Assembly: GCA_029783825.1 (NCBI GenBank)
Contig: JAREIK010000385.1
Coordinates: forward strand, 1,240,001 to 1,304,000
Source: Sapria himalayana
Taxonomy: Eukaryota; Streptophyta; Magnoliopsida; Malpighiales; Rafflesiaceae
DNA: 64,000 nt
Direction: 5' to 3'
Position 1 is the first letter of the stretch, and every line of letters starts with the position of its first letter. Below, piece by piece: positions 1 to 13,900 of the stretch. The position numbers and the translations under genes are program-made. The notes below the pieces were generated by a model. It made no database searches and was not told where the DNA came from. It saw only the letters and a program-made list of their open reading frames with translations.

Positions 1-19
1 GACAATTTTCCCATTGTCA

Positions 20-900
20 TCGAATAATTATCTTTTGACTGTTTATCTAAATCAACATGATTCTTCTCTTTACTCTTAAAAGAATGGAATTTGTTCATCT
101 TCTTGAATTCTACCAAAAAATTTGGCCATCAATATTACATGTGCGAGGTCAGTCTTAGACATCTTGCTTCTGTAATTCTTAGTTTGCCCAAGATTTGATA
201 TCATCAATAAAGAAAATGAAAATCTTTTTCTCATAAAGATCAAAATTTTAAATCATTAATTCAGAAAACTCACATACATAATCGTTTACTTATGTGTGTC
301 AAATTAATATTTATAAAATTATTGATGAAATCCCCCTTTAAATAATTGCCAAGTATGAATATTATTATCCTCACATCTTTGCCATCACCGAAGAAATACA
401 ACATCAACCAGATACATAGAAATAATATTAGCCTTGATTGCATCCCTCATAATATCTCAGCACTTGAAAATATTGTTTCATTCCCTAAAAGAAATTATCA
501 GCTTATTTCACCCCTCTATTATTCTCTTGCAAGTTGAAAGCTCTATTTTTAATTTTTCTATCTTTTACATATCAACCACCATTAATTCCAAAATAAAATT
601 CTTTTGATTTAGCATCTCTAAGATAATATTGAAGTCAATTTGTATCATATCTCAAAATTCCTCCCTTAAGGATATCACCTCCTCGATGCTCTCACCGGCA
701 CTCTCAAATTTGTTCCACAATTCAACAATTATCAATTTTACCTTAGAGATTCAAGCTTCTATCGATGCATTACATATCCTTTGAGTTTCATTTCTTCCCT
801 CGACCCATAGCTTCATATGCATCATGCCCAGCATTCTTGATCTCAGAAACAATGTCACAACAATTCACCTCAAACACCACTTATCACGAATCACAAGTTT
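20..900 (-). pseudogene. Ty3/gypsy-type gag relic
   Basis: The minus-strand translation is broken by stops and frameshifts but keeps pieces of the plant Ty3/gypsy gag (retrotransposon capsid) pattern in the right order. Near 720-650 there is a WNKFESAGESIEEV-like stretch. Around 450-360 there are ISMYLVDV and then RCEDNNIHTWQLFK, resembling the family's 'MYL..DA..WW..RCED...TW.EFK' block. Around 220-90 the degraded segment fits the capsid C-terminal part. No intact frame over about 64 codons remains, and I see neither the LTR nor the pol region in the window. The assignment rests on remembered family pattern, not a search. Confidence 0.5.
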
Positions 901-2790
901 TAGTACTATACATAAAGATTTTAAGAAAACAACCATGAAAATAAAGCATGCTCCGTCAACATTCTATTTTTATCTATTCAGGTCCTCGAACCCTAACCCT
1001 ACACTGACATCAACATAACAATGCACGTCACTATCATGTCGAGAAATATAAAAAAAAGTTAACTCTTAACATTGCTATCGGTGTCATGTCCTCGAAGCCT
1101 GACACTAACAAAAAACATAACAAAATGCTATTTGATACAAGCATCCACAATGTGGATCTTAGTTTTATGCGCGCGGCAAATTTAAAATATATTTTTTAAT
1201 AAAAAAAATCCATACATTTTTAATTCATTTATTTGTTTTTTAACAGTTAATATGTATATATCTTCTCACAATGTTCTTAAATTAACTTTTAACTATCAAG
1301 ACGAGCAATGATTTCTAAGCATGAGAATATAAGATACAAGTACATCATCTAAAATATCTACTGCACACAAAAAACTAAGATACAGATTGTAATTTCATTT
1401 TTAATTATTTCATTTATTTCAAATTCTTATATTAAAATTAAATAAATAAAAGTTGAAAATAATAAATTTAATTAAAATAAATTAAATATAAACATATATA
1501 ATAACGATAATCGATAAAAAAGATCACAAGTAAAAATTAGGTTTTCTTTGATGATCTCGACTCATTTATCTATAATTTCGAATAGAATATTCAAATTATA
1601 ATCAAATATTATAGAAATACTTCCATATTTTAAGGATCATAAAAATTCAGAAATGAATATTTAGGATACAATGAAAGAGCTACTAATAGATGATATCTCA
1701 TGTAAGGACATCGAGTATATTGAGATTAATGCTGACATCAGAATTATACAAGATAATTCAAAACAAATTACTAACACAGACTAAGCGTGACTCAAGGATA
1801 TTAGGCTCACTGACTCAATCACTAAAAGGACTGATATGCAAAATATATATTTTTTTTCTTTTATTTTGCTAATAATTTATATTTTATTATTATTTATCAT
1901 ACAGAACCACAATATTAAAAAACAAAATAGATATATATTTTTTTATTTAGTAATGATATTATTGATTTTAATATTTTGCATTGTAGTTAAATTTTGATAT
2001 TTTATTTTTTTGAAAATAAAATGTTACTTATAACAATAAAACTTAAAAGTTTAAACTTAAAAATTAAAGGAAGACTGACTCGTACCAGTAGCCAGCCACA
2101 ACCCATTGCCCATGCCACACCAAACCCTAGGGCAGGGGCTAGGGCACTGGTTACCACAGTGCCTTAGTGGGAAGGGTCATGGCAATATATAAATAAATAA
2201 ATCACTAGAAGCATCCATAACTAATCGAGATGCCTACATAATACAAAAAAAAAAACCCAATAATGCATCAAATTACAAAAAACTCAAAAATAAATATGAA
2301 TTAATAAATAAATTAAAAAAATTATTGAACCAAGTTATGAAATAATTTACTTATTATGATTTATTGCATAAATAATTTATTTTTATAAGATCCATTGATT
2401 TTAAGGGGCACTATATTGAGATTAACTCCTTGCATGCATAGTCTCCATAAGCTCTTTACATATCTTTTTCAAATCGATCATTGCCCAAGTTGAGAATTAT
2501 GAAACTCGACAAAAAAGTCATCTCTATTCACCATAACATATATCAAATAAAAATACATATTTTAAAACAACTCTATTGACTATAACAAAAAGACTCAATT
2601 TTCTATAATTAAAACATGAAATTAAGAATCTAGCAGAATTATGACAAACAAAAATTTGTAAAAATTTATTATATACGGTGATAATTACACATAACATATA
2701 GTATTTTACATTTTAAAATATATCTTCTACACTTTTATTTTTTTTATAAAATGACTAACTCAATCATTTATAATTAAGAGTACCTTGCAG
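901..2790. other. AT-rich stretch without recognisable genes
   Basis: Long A/T runs and short random frames. A short GC-richer patch at about 2075-2175 has no terminal repeats or coding pattern that I recognise. It may be decayed retroelement sequence continuing from the gag relic. Confidence 0.5.
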
Positions 2791-2794
2791 TGCC

Positions 2795-3219
2795 TGGAAG
2801 GACACGCTTTTTTGGAGGGCAGGCCCGGCACGAGCTCGTGGCCTAAAATCCGCATGGGTTCGGGCCAGTTCGGGCCTGGTCAGCGTCAGCCCAGGTCAAG
2901 TCGGCAAAATTTTTAAAAAACCTAGGGTTTCGATGCCATGCCGCCATCACCCGTCGAGCGTGTTGAGCCTCGCCCGTCGGGCATCTATACGTCGCCCCAC
3001 CGTCTGTCGTCACTCGATGCATGGGCTGGCGTGCCGTGCCATGCACGCCACTGGGGGTAAAAAGCTTCGGCCCAACACAACACGACTCGTGCCGAGTGTG
3101 CGCTCGGCACGGACCTGAGCACGGAACTGTAGCATGTCGTGCCGGGCCGGACATGGCTGAACTGCACTAGGCTTCAGGCCGGACCAGGCCGGGCCAGCCC
3201 AGCCCATTTGACACCTATA
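2795..3219. mobile_element. Non-autonomous hAT element, telo-box subgroup (left end eroded)
   Basis: A GC-rich island ends in CCCATTTGACACCTATA at 3203-3219, the right terminal inverted repeat seen in intact relatives here. Inside, an A-rich stretch followed by CCTAGGGTTTCGATGCC and a CGTCGGGCATC block match the bounded elements at 12596 and 20173. I could not find the left terminus or an 8-bp target duplication. The several small open frames on both strands reflect GC content, not genes. Confidence 0.65.
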
Positions 3220-3229
3220 TTACCATAAC

Positions 3230-3730
3230 ATTTGTCTTAAATCATATTATTTGTGAATAATTTTTTGGTAATAAATAATTATTGAAGGATATTGACAAAC
3301 CTCTATGGCATGAACCATTATAATTCCTATGAACTAATATATTATCTTTCTTTCATTTCTAACACAGTTAGATCTCCATTTCACAAGAGACTTCCACATA
3401 GTCTTCCACTTATGTTCTAGTAGTTTTGCAAGAAGCATAACCAACTTTTAATAGAGATGGAGAGGATCCTTCTTGAAAACTATCACCCATTCAAAAAAAA
3501 ACTCAAGATTAAGCCAAAGTGTTGTTCTACTCATCTTCATCATCATCTCTTAGATTAAGCCAAAGTGTTGCAAAAATAAGATCAAACAGGACATCGGAAA
3601 ATCACGGTTGATGACTCAAAGCAAGCTCAAAAGGATCATGAATTCACCATAGCCACACGAACGGCACAAAATCAATTATTATAGAATAGCACATTTGCTT
3701 CATCATGTATCTGAATTCAGAACAAGCAAA
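3230..3730. other. AT-rich spacer with a short internal repeat
   Basis: No gene seen. A 22-bp stretch containing GATTAAGCCAAAGTGTTG occurs twice (about 3507 and 3552), separated by a CATCATCATC run. No function can be assigned. Confidence 0.4.
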
Positions 3731-4330
3731 ATTAGGTTAAGATTTGCAATTTGAACCATGGAGGCGCGCATGCGTCCTCATGCCTCGGATCCAACTCCAA
3801 ACAACGTAGAATAGGTCATCATAAACAAGAAATTTTACAGAACGGATTCTATAAATTTCGACCTGAGTAGGAACAGAAGCTACTACGATTACGCTCCTAC
3901 GTTTAATCTTCGATTAACAGACTCGTAGAACAGGCCATCATCAGCCCAATCACAAGCTAGCAGAATTCATGTCTCGTTGACGCGAGACAAAAAAAAAATG
4001 CAATAATCAGAGAGAAAATAAAACGGACGGAAGTACAGATAGCGAATAAGATACTGACAGCTTGAACGAGATGGTCCTGTTCTGTCACTCCTCGTTGCCG
4101 CTTCTCCCCGGCGTGCTTTTCACGTCATTTCCGGACAAAATACATTGTCAGGCACTCGGGTTCAGGCGAAGAGAGGATTCTGTTACTAGTCGGGTTTCAA
4201 TGAAGATACCCGACCCGCCTTAGTTCCAGAGAAACTATCACATTAAGACGTGTGTCAACGCGGCATTGCCCAACCCGGCTTTGCCCACCCCGTTATTATA
4301 AAACCTGACCCGGTTCTTTTTCTCATCAAC
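3730..4330 (-). other. Low-copy block, possible leader or promoter of a minus-strand gene
   Basis: This block differs from the surrounding debris: balanced composition, no terminal repeats, no similarity to other parts of the window. Read on the minus strand it looks like a plant promoter and leader, with a TTTTATAATAAC box (about 4293-4304), then a pyrimidine-containing leader and possible splice signals (CTACTCAG before GTCGAAATT near 3863). No convincing protein follows, so it could equally be unrelated unique DNA downstream of the SERINC 3' end. Confidence 0.25.
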
Positions 4331-4682
4331 GGTCGAAAACGAATTAAACAAAAAACATGTTACATTATCATCCAAAATTTTAATAATTTTTTAAAAAAAA
4401 ATTAAACAGTGGGCGTCACGTGAGTAACATTAACATTCATAATTTTAATGACATTTTTTTGAAAATTAAACAAAAAACATTTGACAATTATTTGAAATAA
4501 AATAATTTTAAAAAATATAACTTAACTATTTCCTCTGAATCTTAATCAATAAAAAATAAGCATGATTAAAAAATAAAAACAGGAAAAACATAATTAATTA
4601 TTTAAAAAAAAAATAAAAACAAATAATTTGATTGTTATTAGACCAGAGGGATTAAAAGTAAGACCAAAGTTAACAAAGAGGA

Positions 4683-4969
4683 TCAGAATTCCCTCTCGGG
4701 GAACACGAGAGGAGCAATCAGAGACCAGATGTATAGCACCGCCGTGGCCCAGCCGGTAGCCATGCGAACCCACACGGAGGCCCAGCCGACATCGACCAGC
4801 TTCTGGCTCTCTCCAACTGACATAGACCAGCCAGTTAAAAGCATGGCAGAGTACATACTTGCAAGAGAGAAGATGATGTGGAAGAAGGAATAAGAATATG
4901 TGACCATCTTAGCTTCCTCTTTCGCCCAGTTTTCCTCTCCGTTATTCTCCATCGGCAGCAATGGTTTCC
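4683..4969 (-). CDS. SERINC: SERINC exon 6 (last coding exon)
   Basis: The acceptor ATTAG precedes 4969. The exon encodes the acidic loop GEENWAKEEAK, then TYSYSFFHIIFSLASMY and the C-terminal VFPEREF, with TGA at 4685-4683. The hAT copy at 5021 begins only about 50 bp upstream of this acceptor. Confidence 0.92.
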
Positions 4970-7900
4970 CTAATACACCAAATTGGAACAAATATCCGAA
5001 TTATTAAGCATATATAGAGGTAGAGGTGTCAAACGTGCCGGGCCGGCACGTTCTTAAACCGTGCCCGGGCCGTGTTAAGATAATCACGTGCCGTGCCGTG
5101 CCGTGCCTTGGCACGGCACGCCGGCACGGGTCCATCCCGTGCCGGTTCACGCAAGCACGCGTGGCACTGGCGCCGTGCCGGTTCACGCAGCCACGCGTGG
5201 CACTGGCGCCGTGCCACGCGTGCCGTGGCATGAGTCGTGAGTCACGACTCACGCCATGTGACCCATCGGGCCGTCCCCTGCCCCACCGGTAAAAAGACCG
5301 CGGGTCGGGTGCAAACAGACCCGACCAGCGGTCTTTTCTGCCGAAACCCGAGTCCAGTCTTCCAGACGCCCATTGAAGTGATACGAGCAAAAACCAACGG
5401 CAAAAAAAAAAAAAAAATTCAACTCCACCGATTTTCAGCCCTTGGATTCACCTCCAACGGCTAGGGGGCAGAATCCAACGGTCCTCGTGATTCTGCCTTT
5501 AAAAATAGTAAAAAAATTCAAAAAATTATCTTTTTTTATTTAAAAAAACATTCTTTAGCCTATAAATTCTACTCCCCTCCTTATAACATTTATGTTTTTC
5601 AAAAACATAAAATCTCTCAATACTTTCTCTCTCTTACATAAACCGTGCATCTCTCTCTCTTACATAAACCGTGCATCTCTCTCTCTTACATAAACCGTGC
5701 ATCTCTCTCGGGCCTCGTGATTTTGATATCGGCTTGGATTTTCGTGAAACTCAACTTGAGTTTTGAACATCAGAGCTTCCTGCGGTGCACCTTGCACGAG
5801 ACTGACCTCATTGCTTTTACCGAGTAATATACTTTATGTTTTTTTGTACTTTCTCTCTCTAAAGCTTCTCTCTCTAGAAAAACTTACGAAAAATAAAAAA
5901 TGACAAATACACCTGACACGTATTTAAATTTGGAAAATGAAAATGTTAGTGTTACACAGACGTCTGTGGCTTCTGAAACTTTGGTTTCTCCTGTCGTCTC
6001 AGCCCAAAGTTCTAAAAAATAAAAAACTAGGAGGACTTCTGTAGTTTGGACACATTTTAAAATCATAACACATGTAGATGTTAGGGGTGAGGAACTTGAA
6101 ATGGCACAGTGCAAATATTGTATGAGACTTTTAACATGCAAGAGTACATGTGGGACTGGGCACCTCAAGAGGCATGCTGAAATATGCTCCAAAAAACATG
6201 GACCCTTAGATCCTAGGCAAACCCAACTTGGCACTATATTTTTTGAGACTGGATCTAGTTCAGTCTCAAAGTTTACTCCCTTCGTATACTTCAGCGAGTT
6301 GGGTAGGGACGGCATGGCCAGGCTCATCACATTGATGGGTCTTCCGATCAGATTTTCGGAAGATCCGAGGGTAGTGCGCATCATGCAGACTTATTTTCAG
6401 CCATCTTATCGTAGGATTCTTAGGTCCACATCTAGGAGTGACATAGTAAAGATATATAAGTTAGAAAAACAAAAAATAATTAAGGAATTTTTGGCATTTA
6501 GTGGAGTGGTGTCCGTGACGTCCGATATATGGACATGTCACGATGATTCTTCTTATGCATGTCTCACGAGTCATTATGTAGATTCTAACTGGACAATCAA
6601 TAAAAAAATATTAGGATTCACTGAGATTCTTCATCCTCATGATGGCCCGGCCATTTTTGAGTGTATGATGAAAATATTTAGGGAATATAAAATTCAAAAT
6701 AAAATTTTTAGTATCACTTTCGATAATGATGCGAATAATAGAGTAGCGATCAATATGTTTGTTTGGAATATTAGAGACGCACCATTAGGAGAGATATTTC
6801 ATGTCAGATGCATGTGTCATGTTATTAACCTGATAGTTCAAGCGGGTATGAAGGTCTGTTCCCCCGCGTTGGAAAATATATGCAATGCACTCAAGTATAT
6901 TCGCACTCCTCGCAGACTACAAGAGTTTGGTAATCTCTGTTTATCTGCGAATCTTAAGAAGAAGAAATTCCAATCGGATGTAAGACATCGTTGGAATTAC
7001 ACGTACCTGATGTTGGAATCATATGTTGGATACGAACACGTGATATCCGACTACGTCAATAGTAAGAGTGGCGAACTTATTATTGACGATACTGACTGGG
7101 CTTCAGGAATTTCATTTATGAAATTCCTGAAAATATTTTATGACACGACGAACATGTGTTCGTCGGTTTATACGCCCACCACTTGCATTGCACTCCGTTG
7201 CATATGCAACATTAATAGTATGTTTAGGAAGTATCGAGCGGACCCGACGCTTAGTCATATGGTTGCAGAGATGGAGACCAAGTACCTGAAGTACTGGTCC
7301 ACCATTCCATCTCTTTATTGTCTCGCAGCATGCATGGACCCTAGGGCTAAGGTGGAAGGGGTTGAAAACACCCTGACTTTCATTTCCTCGTGCATGAACC
7401 TGGAAGAGCCACCTGAATGGTTCATTTACGAGAAGTTAACAGACATGTTCACATACTACGATACTAGGTATGGTGGTGGTGGTGGTGGTGAGACTGTGAG
7501 TACGGACACTGATACCTTGTTCGGAGATGACGATTATTCCATTAACCTAGCGAGGGAGAAACGTAGGGGTGAACCTTCACATAGGAGCGAGCTGTCTCGG
7601 TACTTAGATACCGATTACTGATCAATCCTATCACCTTCTGATAATAAGAATCTTGATTTATTACAGTGATGGAAATCATATGAGTCCGCCTATCTCGTGC
7701 TATCTAGAATGGCACGGGATCTACTGACTCCTCCGGTGTCGAGCGTAGCATCGGAGTCTGCTTTTTCTGTTGCAGTGAACGTGATTTCGGATAGAAGATC
7801 GAGATTACGTCCAGATATGGTTGAGGCCTTGGTATGTTTGAAGGATTGGGAGGAATCGAGATTTAGCATCAGTGATCGTGCTGAAGCTGGGACTGTGACA

Positions 7901-10900
7901 GACACTGCAGTCGCATCCACATCCACTACGATGGCGGAGGAGTTGATTGCCGATAATGATGATCCATATGATACTGATCTTGATGTTGCGGCTGATGATT
8001 CTCATGATATGCCGCTTGACGATTGATGCTCATCTGCTCTTTTTTTTCGATGTTTTTTTATTTATTTTATTTATACACTTTGTTTGTACTTTGTAGTTTG
8101 TACCATACGTTGTGTTGAAACTTATACTTGTTTTGTTCGGACTATTGGTTTCAAAAGCATGAATGATAATTTTTCATTTGTGTAGTTTAATTTTTTTTTA
8201 ATTAAAATTTTTACTAACTTAATGTATTTATTTATTATTTTACGATTTAAATTTTATTTTAAAATTTAATAACTTTAAATTTTAATATATAATTAATAAA
8301 TTATAATAATAAAAAAAGCTAAACTTAATTGAAAAAAAAAAAAATTTTTTCTAATATTTGTTTGTTTTATTTAATTTTAAATGTAATAATTTTTACAAAA
8401 AATTATATTTTTTAATTATTACTAATACTCTAAAGTCTATACATAAACTTAATAAAAAATTTAAAAAAAAAAAAAATTCTAATCTGCCATTTTGGCATTT
8501 TCAGCCCGTGCTCGTGCTTGGCTCCCAGGACCCGGACCCCGGTTGAGCCGGTCCCGCGTTGCGGCTCGCGCCCCGCCTGCCCTGCCCCTGCCGTGCGCCC
8601 ATGCCGCCTGGCCAAGCCAAGTCGTGCTCGAGCGGGCCGGGCACGGCACGCCACGGCCTAGCCGTGCACACGGGCCGTGCCATGCCCGCCTTTAACTCAC
8701 CGTGCCGTCCCGGGCACGGCACGGTAGCACGACCGTGCTCGTGAAAAACGGGCCGTGACATAACAGAAGAATACAATAAGATTCGGGTGCTGTGCCACAG
8801 CATGTATGGGTGTAACTGAGCCGAGACGAGCCAAGTATTAGGCAGGCTCGGCTCGGCTCAATTTTAAAGGAGTAGGCTCAAGCTTGTTCACAAGCCTGTT
8901 TACGAGCTAACGAGCCGAGTTTGAGGGTGATCGGGCTCGGCTCATTTAACTCACGAGCCTGGTTAACGAGCCCGTTCACGAGCCTATTTATGAGCTGACG
9001 AGCTGAGTTTAACGGTGCTCGGGCTCGGCTCGTTTAACTTACGAGCCTCAAAATGATATTCTGGAATTAAAAAAAATATTCATCTAAAATAACTAATATA
9101 CAACTAAATTAAAAAGTTCAATTAACTTGATTGAAGTTCAAGAGTTTAAATATTTATCATGTTCTTTTGTAGGAATAATTTGTTGTGCATCAAGCTTTCT
9201 CCATGTTCACGAGCTTGTTCAAGAGCTTGGTTAACGAGCTTGTTCAAGAGCTTGGTTAACGAGCTTGCTCACGAGCCTGTTTACGAGCTGACGAGCCGAG
9301 TTTGAGGGTGCTCGGGCTCGGCTCATTTAACTTACGAGCCTCAAAATGATGTTCGGGCTCAGCTCGTTTAACTTAATAAACGAGTTCGAGCGAACTTCTA
9401 ATGAGCCAAACGCCGAGCAGCTCGCGAGCAGCTCGGCTCGATTACAGCCCTAACGGCATGTGAACGACCGGCCGGCCAAGCAAGGCACGGTGGCACAGCC
9501 ATGCCGAATCATGTCGGACCATCCCTATCGGAACCCATTGCCTGAAAACGCAGCAAGTCACCGGCTTGCGTGGCCGGCCACCCCATCCGGCAGTTACCCA
9601 ACGGAACTTGACACGTGACTCAAAGCAGGTCCCAAGTCCCCAGGCTGGTGGACGATGCCATCAAGCCAATCACAACGATCGTGCCTCACCCGGCATGAGG
9701 AAGGGCATGACACATCTAAACGTATATCAACCGAAGTTATGACTCGGCCCGGGAATCAACCCGAGCTCAACCCAAACTGAAATTATTAAACTAGGGTCGA
9801 ATCGTTAAGAACAATAAAAAAATACATAACATGTGAAGCTCTTAGTCAGCTAAAATGAGATCGCGCCCACACACACGGTATTATATGCATTATATGTGCG
9901 GGCATATAATCGAGAGATACCTGCACGGGGAGAACTTGGCGGGGAAAGCAGGCTAGTAGAAGATCCAGCACGGACAGCAGAATACACGACCGATAGGACA
10001 GTGGCAAGCAGGCCGAGGGCAAGAGTGCCAGTAGAAACGGCGTTCGAACGGCTATGGAGACCGTTGCATTCGTATTCCCTTGGTTCGCTGGCAAGGCCGC
10101 TATAGCACAGATATGAGCAATACAATGAAATAATTGAGGCCGGTAAAATACTCCCGCCAACCTATTTATTTCCATCAAAAATAAAAAATTAATCCTCCAA
10201 TCAGAAATGTTCCCCCGCCGGGGTAAATTACGTTTTAGTATACCGAATAAAAAAAATATTTACAACAAAAAAAAAACTGAAATTATTATATTTTGCTAAA
10301 AATATACCACAAGATATAATATTTACGTTTTGGTACATTACAATTAGTAGAGCATACACTCGACTAATTACTTGAATTATCAATATTATCAATTTTGGTT
10401 ATATGAATTTTAATTAAAATTATTTTTTACATTTTAATTCAAGTTTTTGAGTTAAAATGTGAAATTACCATTTTAATATTATTAATAACTTTTTTGCTCA
10501 TTTATTTTGATGTAATAAATCTTTTTTAAATTCTTTTTTTTATCCATTTAAATTAAAACTTCTCCATATATCCTACAAAAAATAATAATAAAAGCATTTT
10601 TTTATATTTTTAATTATTTTTTTTTTTGTTTTTTTTTATTTTATGATTTTTAGTTTTTATGGAATTTTGTTCAATCTATGATGTCCGAGTCAATTAGAAG
10701 TGTCAAAAGGGACGTGGTGGGCTATGCCGGCCCATTTTTCAGCCTGCCCAACCATGCTTTCATGCTGGGCCAGGCACGGTTCTGTGGAGGTCAGCCCAGC
10801 AGGGACCCGCTGCAGGAATCCGCTGGGTTCAACGCGGTGGGACCGAATCACTAATATAAATAAAATTAGGAATTCGGCTGTGTGATGTCCCACCATCACG

Positions 10901-13900
10901 CCGAACCCCTAATTTAGAAAAATTAGGGTTTCGCATGCCCAAAACCCTAATTTCAAAAAAAAATTAGAATTTTGGAGATCCCAAAACCCTAATTTTAAAA
11001 AAAATTCATTTTCTCGGCTCATGCTGAGGTACCGTGCCAAAGGGCCACGGAACCGTGCTGGGGCCGTGGTTGGGCACGGCACGAACCCGGGCATGAAAAA
11101 TTTCAGTGCCGGGGCAACCCAGGCACGGCCGAATCGTGCGGTTCCTCCTGCCGAGCCTGACCGGCCAGGCCCGGTTGACACCTCTAGAGTCAATACTACC
11201 CTAGCAAAAACAACCCTAGGGCTCGTGAGGTTGCAAAACCCTAGAAAAAAAATATGTGCATTATACTAACAAAGCACATGGGAACTGGCATGCCATATAG
11301 GCACACAACAATTATGGGCCGTCATTTACCATAATCACACACCCATTGTGTGGGATGGACATCAAATCTTATTGCATCGATGCCATGAAGGGGTAGAATG
11401 TCATTTCCATCGGTGGTCCATTACTTTCTTGGAGGCAGAAGCTGGTCAACCTTAGAGGTGTCAAACGGGCCGGCTAGGCACGGCACGGCCCATTTTTCAT
11501 GAGCACGATCGTGCTACCGTGCCGGGCACGGCACGGTATAAAAAAACCGGGCCCGGCTCGGCCCGCAGGCACGACGGGCCGTGCCTCGCCTGGCCCGCTC
11601 GGGCAAACCTGCCCGTGCGGTTCGGAAAACGGGGGACCACGGGTCGGGTTGAATTAGACCGACCCGCGGTCTTTTTTTGCGGGAGGGGAAGCATGCGGTC
11701 GGACTCACGGGGCTCCCGGCACGGGATAAACCCGTGCCGGTTTGCTGTGCCGGGCACGGCACGGACCCGGGCACAGATTTTTTCCGTGCCGGGCCAGCCC
11801 AGGCACGGCTGAACTGTGCCGTGCCTCGTGCTGGGCCGGGCCGGTTGACACCTCTAGTCAACCTCAAAACCCAAGTTTTGGGGGGAACAATTATCATGAT
11901 CATGGCAGCAAAAATTAGTTCGCCCATAAACCCTAATTTTTGGGGTAACAGATTTCGGGAACCCATGACCCCTAGAAAATTAGGGATTTTGAGTATGAAG
12001 AGAGATTGTCACAACATAAATTATAGGAAAGTCCTAGTTTGAAGTAGACATTGCAGCAGGGTAAGCCAGATCACAATTTCGTGCTAATAGTTATTTACAT
12101 AGAGAAAACTATGAGAATTGTAGTGTGTTAAAGGGTCCTCCTCGGAGTCTTCCGATTTTAACCCCCACTGAAGTGGTATATTCGGTATTCCTACCCAGCA
12201 GAGAAAAAGAGGAACCAGCCTTACATTACAAGTGTTCCACTATTTAATATTACTAGATTATTGACTCAATAGTCAATACTTACATTACAGGTGTCCATTC
12301 TTTTTTCACTATCTTATTTTCTTGTTCCTTAAATATTATAATAACTAATAAAAATTATTTAAAAATTATTAAATATGATAATATTAAACTTCCGTCCGAG
12401 TTATTTTTTCATGTAATTTAATTATTATTTTATTTTATCTTCTAATATTAATTTGTATGATCAAAAAATTATGAAAAAAAATCTTTCTTTGGGATTGAGC
12501 ATAGTGGGCAATATGTGTTCTCACCTATGTTAGAATCTCATTAAGTGTGTTTGACTCATTGCTTGCTAATTCTAAAATTTGTATTTATCACTAACTAGAT
12601 GTGTCAAAAGGGCTGATCCGGCACGGCCAAGCCTGGTTTAGGCAGCCCAACTAGGCTACTGTGACAGGCCAGGCAAGGCACGGTACTATAACCGTGCCGT
12701 GCATGGCCCAGCACGGACCAGCAACCGGATACCATGGGGTTCAGCCTAATTCGATTCAGACAAACCCCTAATTTTAAAAAAAAAATTAGGGTTTTGGCAG
12801 AGCATCGTCGCGCCGCCACACGTCTTCGTCCGTTTGGGGCTGGGCGAGCCTCACCTGTCGGGCATCAGCTCGTACTGACCACATGCTATGCCATCGTGCC
12901 GACACACCACGACGGGCCGGGGCACGGCACTATAGCATATCATGCAGTGCCCCGGCCCATTTAACACCTCTATCACTAACCAAATTGAAAATATTTTACA
13001 TTAATCTTAAGAATATTTCAATCATAGGGTGTGAGATATATTAGTTAAGAAAATATATCAGAGCTTCATATTTTACTCATCAGCCTAATCTAAATACATA
13101 TTTATTCAATTTGATACACTCAAATGTATAAGGACTTAGTAAAGATATAAGATATGACTAGAGAATACTGTATATATTTAATTATTCTTTTTGATTACTG
13201 TCATGATGCACATGGAAAATTCTTTTTAGTGTTGGATCACAAATATTTTCTATTTTTCAAATATTCTATAAAATGATAAAAAATTACTTGGAAAAAAATA
13301 TTTAAAAAAATAAAAAGTAATAATATAATAAAATATATATCAGACATATTTAATACTTATTATATGAATCATAAAATTTTATGATAGACTGAAAGAATAA
13401 ATAGATATTTAATTGAGATAACTAACACACTTATTTTCAATGAGTCTTCCAAAGTATTTTTAGGTAGATACAATTTTAATTACAAATTATCTTATCAATT
13501 GAAAGCCATCTAGAGGTATCAACCGGGCCGGGCCGGCACGAGGCACGGCATGATTCAGCCGTGCCTGGGCCGGCCCGGCAAGGAAAAATTCTGAGCCCGG
13601 GCCATGCCGTGCCCGGGTTAGGCACGAGTCGTGCCGTGCCTAGCCCGTGCCGTGCCTGACCTGGCACGGTTCGGCCCGCGGCACGACACACCGGCACGGG
13701 TTTGTCCCGTGCCGGGTGTCCCTTGAGCCCAACCCCATGATGCCCCTCCTGCAAAAAAAAGACCGTGGGTCGAGTCTGATTCAATCCGACCCACAGTCCC
13801 CCGTATCCCAAACCGCTCGGACAAGCAAGCCTGAGCGGGCCCGGTTATTTTAAACCGTGCCGGGCCAGGCACGGAACGGTACAATAACTGTGCAGTGCCT

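Larger units (their letters stand above)
5021..8757 (+). mobile_element. hAT transposon copy 1, dead, in SERINC intron 5
   Basis: The left end TAGAGGTGTCAAACGTGCCG is intact, preceded by TATAGAGG (candidate target site). The leader, transposase and 3' part align throughout with the intact copy at 34592. The right end is damaged: the last GC motifs stop near 8757 (GGGCCGTGACA), with no TTTGACACCTCTA and no second TATAGAGG. The element lies antisense to SERINC. A missing end plus nonsense codons mean it cannot move on its own. Confidence 0.9.

Noticed and set aside
2843..3207. Overlapping Arg/Ala/Pro/Gly-rich open frames on both strands (also at 5004-5390, 8501-8803, 11497-11966, 13476-13884, 22336-22705, 23338-23862, 42535-43218, 51395-51757)
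   Set aside because: They lie inside GC-rich transposon islands whose repeats lack stops in several frames at once. They share no protein family pattern and differ in frame between copies.
5884..6384. Minus-strand frames of 166 and 178 codons opposite the transposase (also 35380-35916)
   Set aside because: Shadow frames of the BED-finger coding region; present only because the sense strand is coding.
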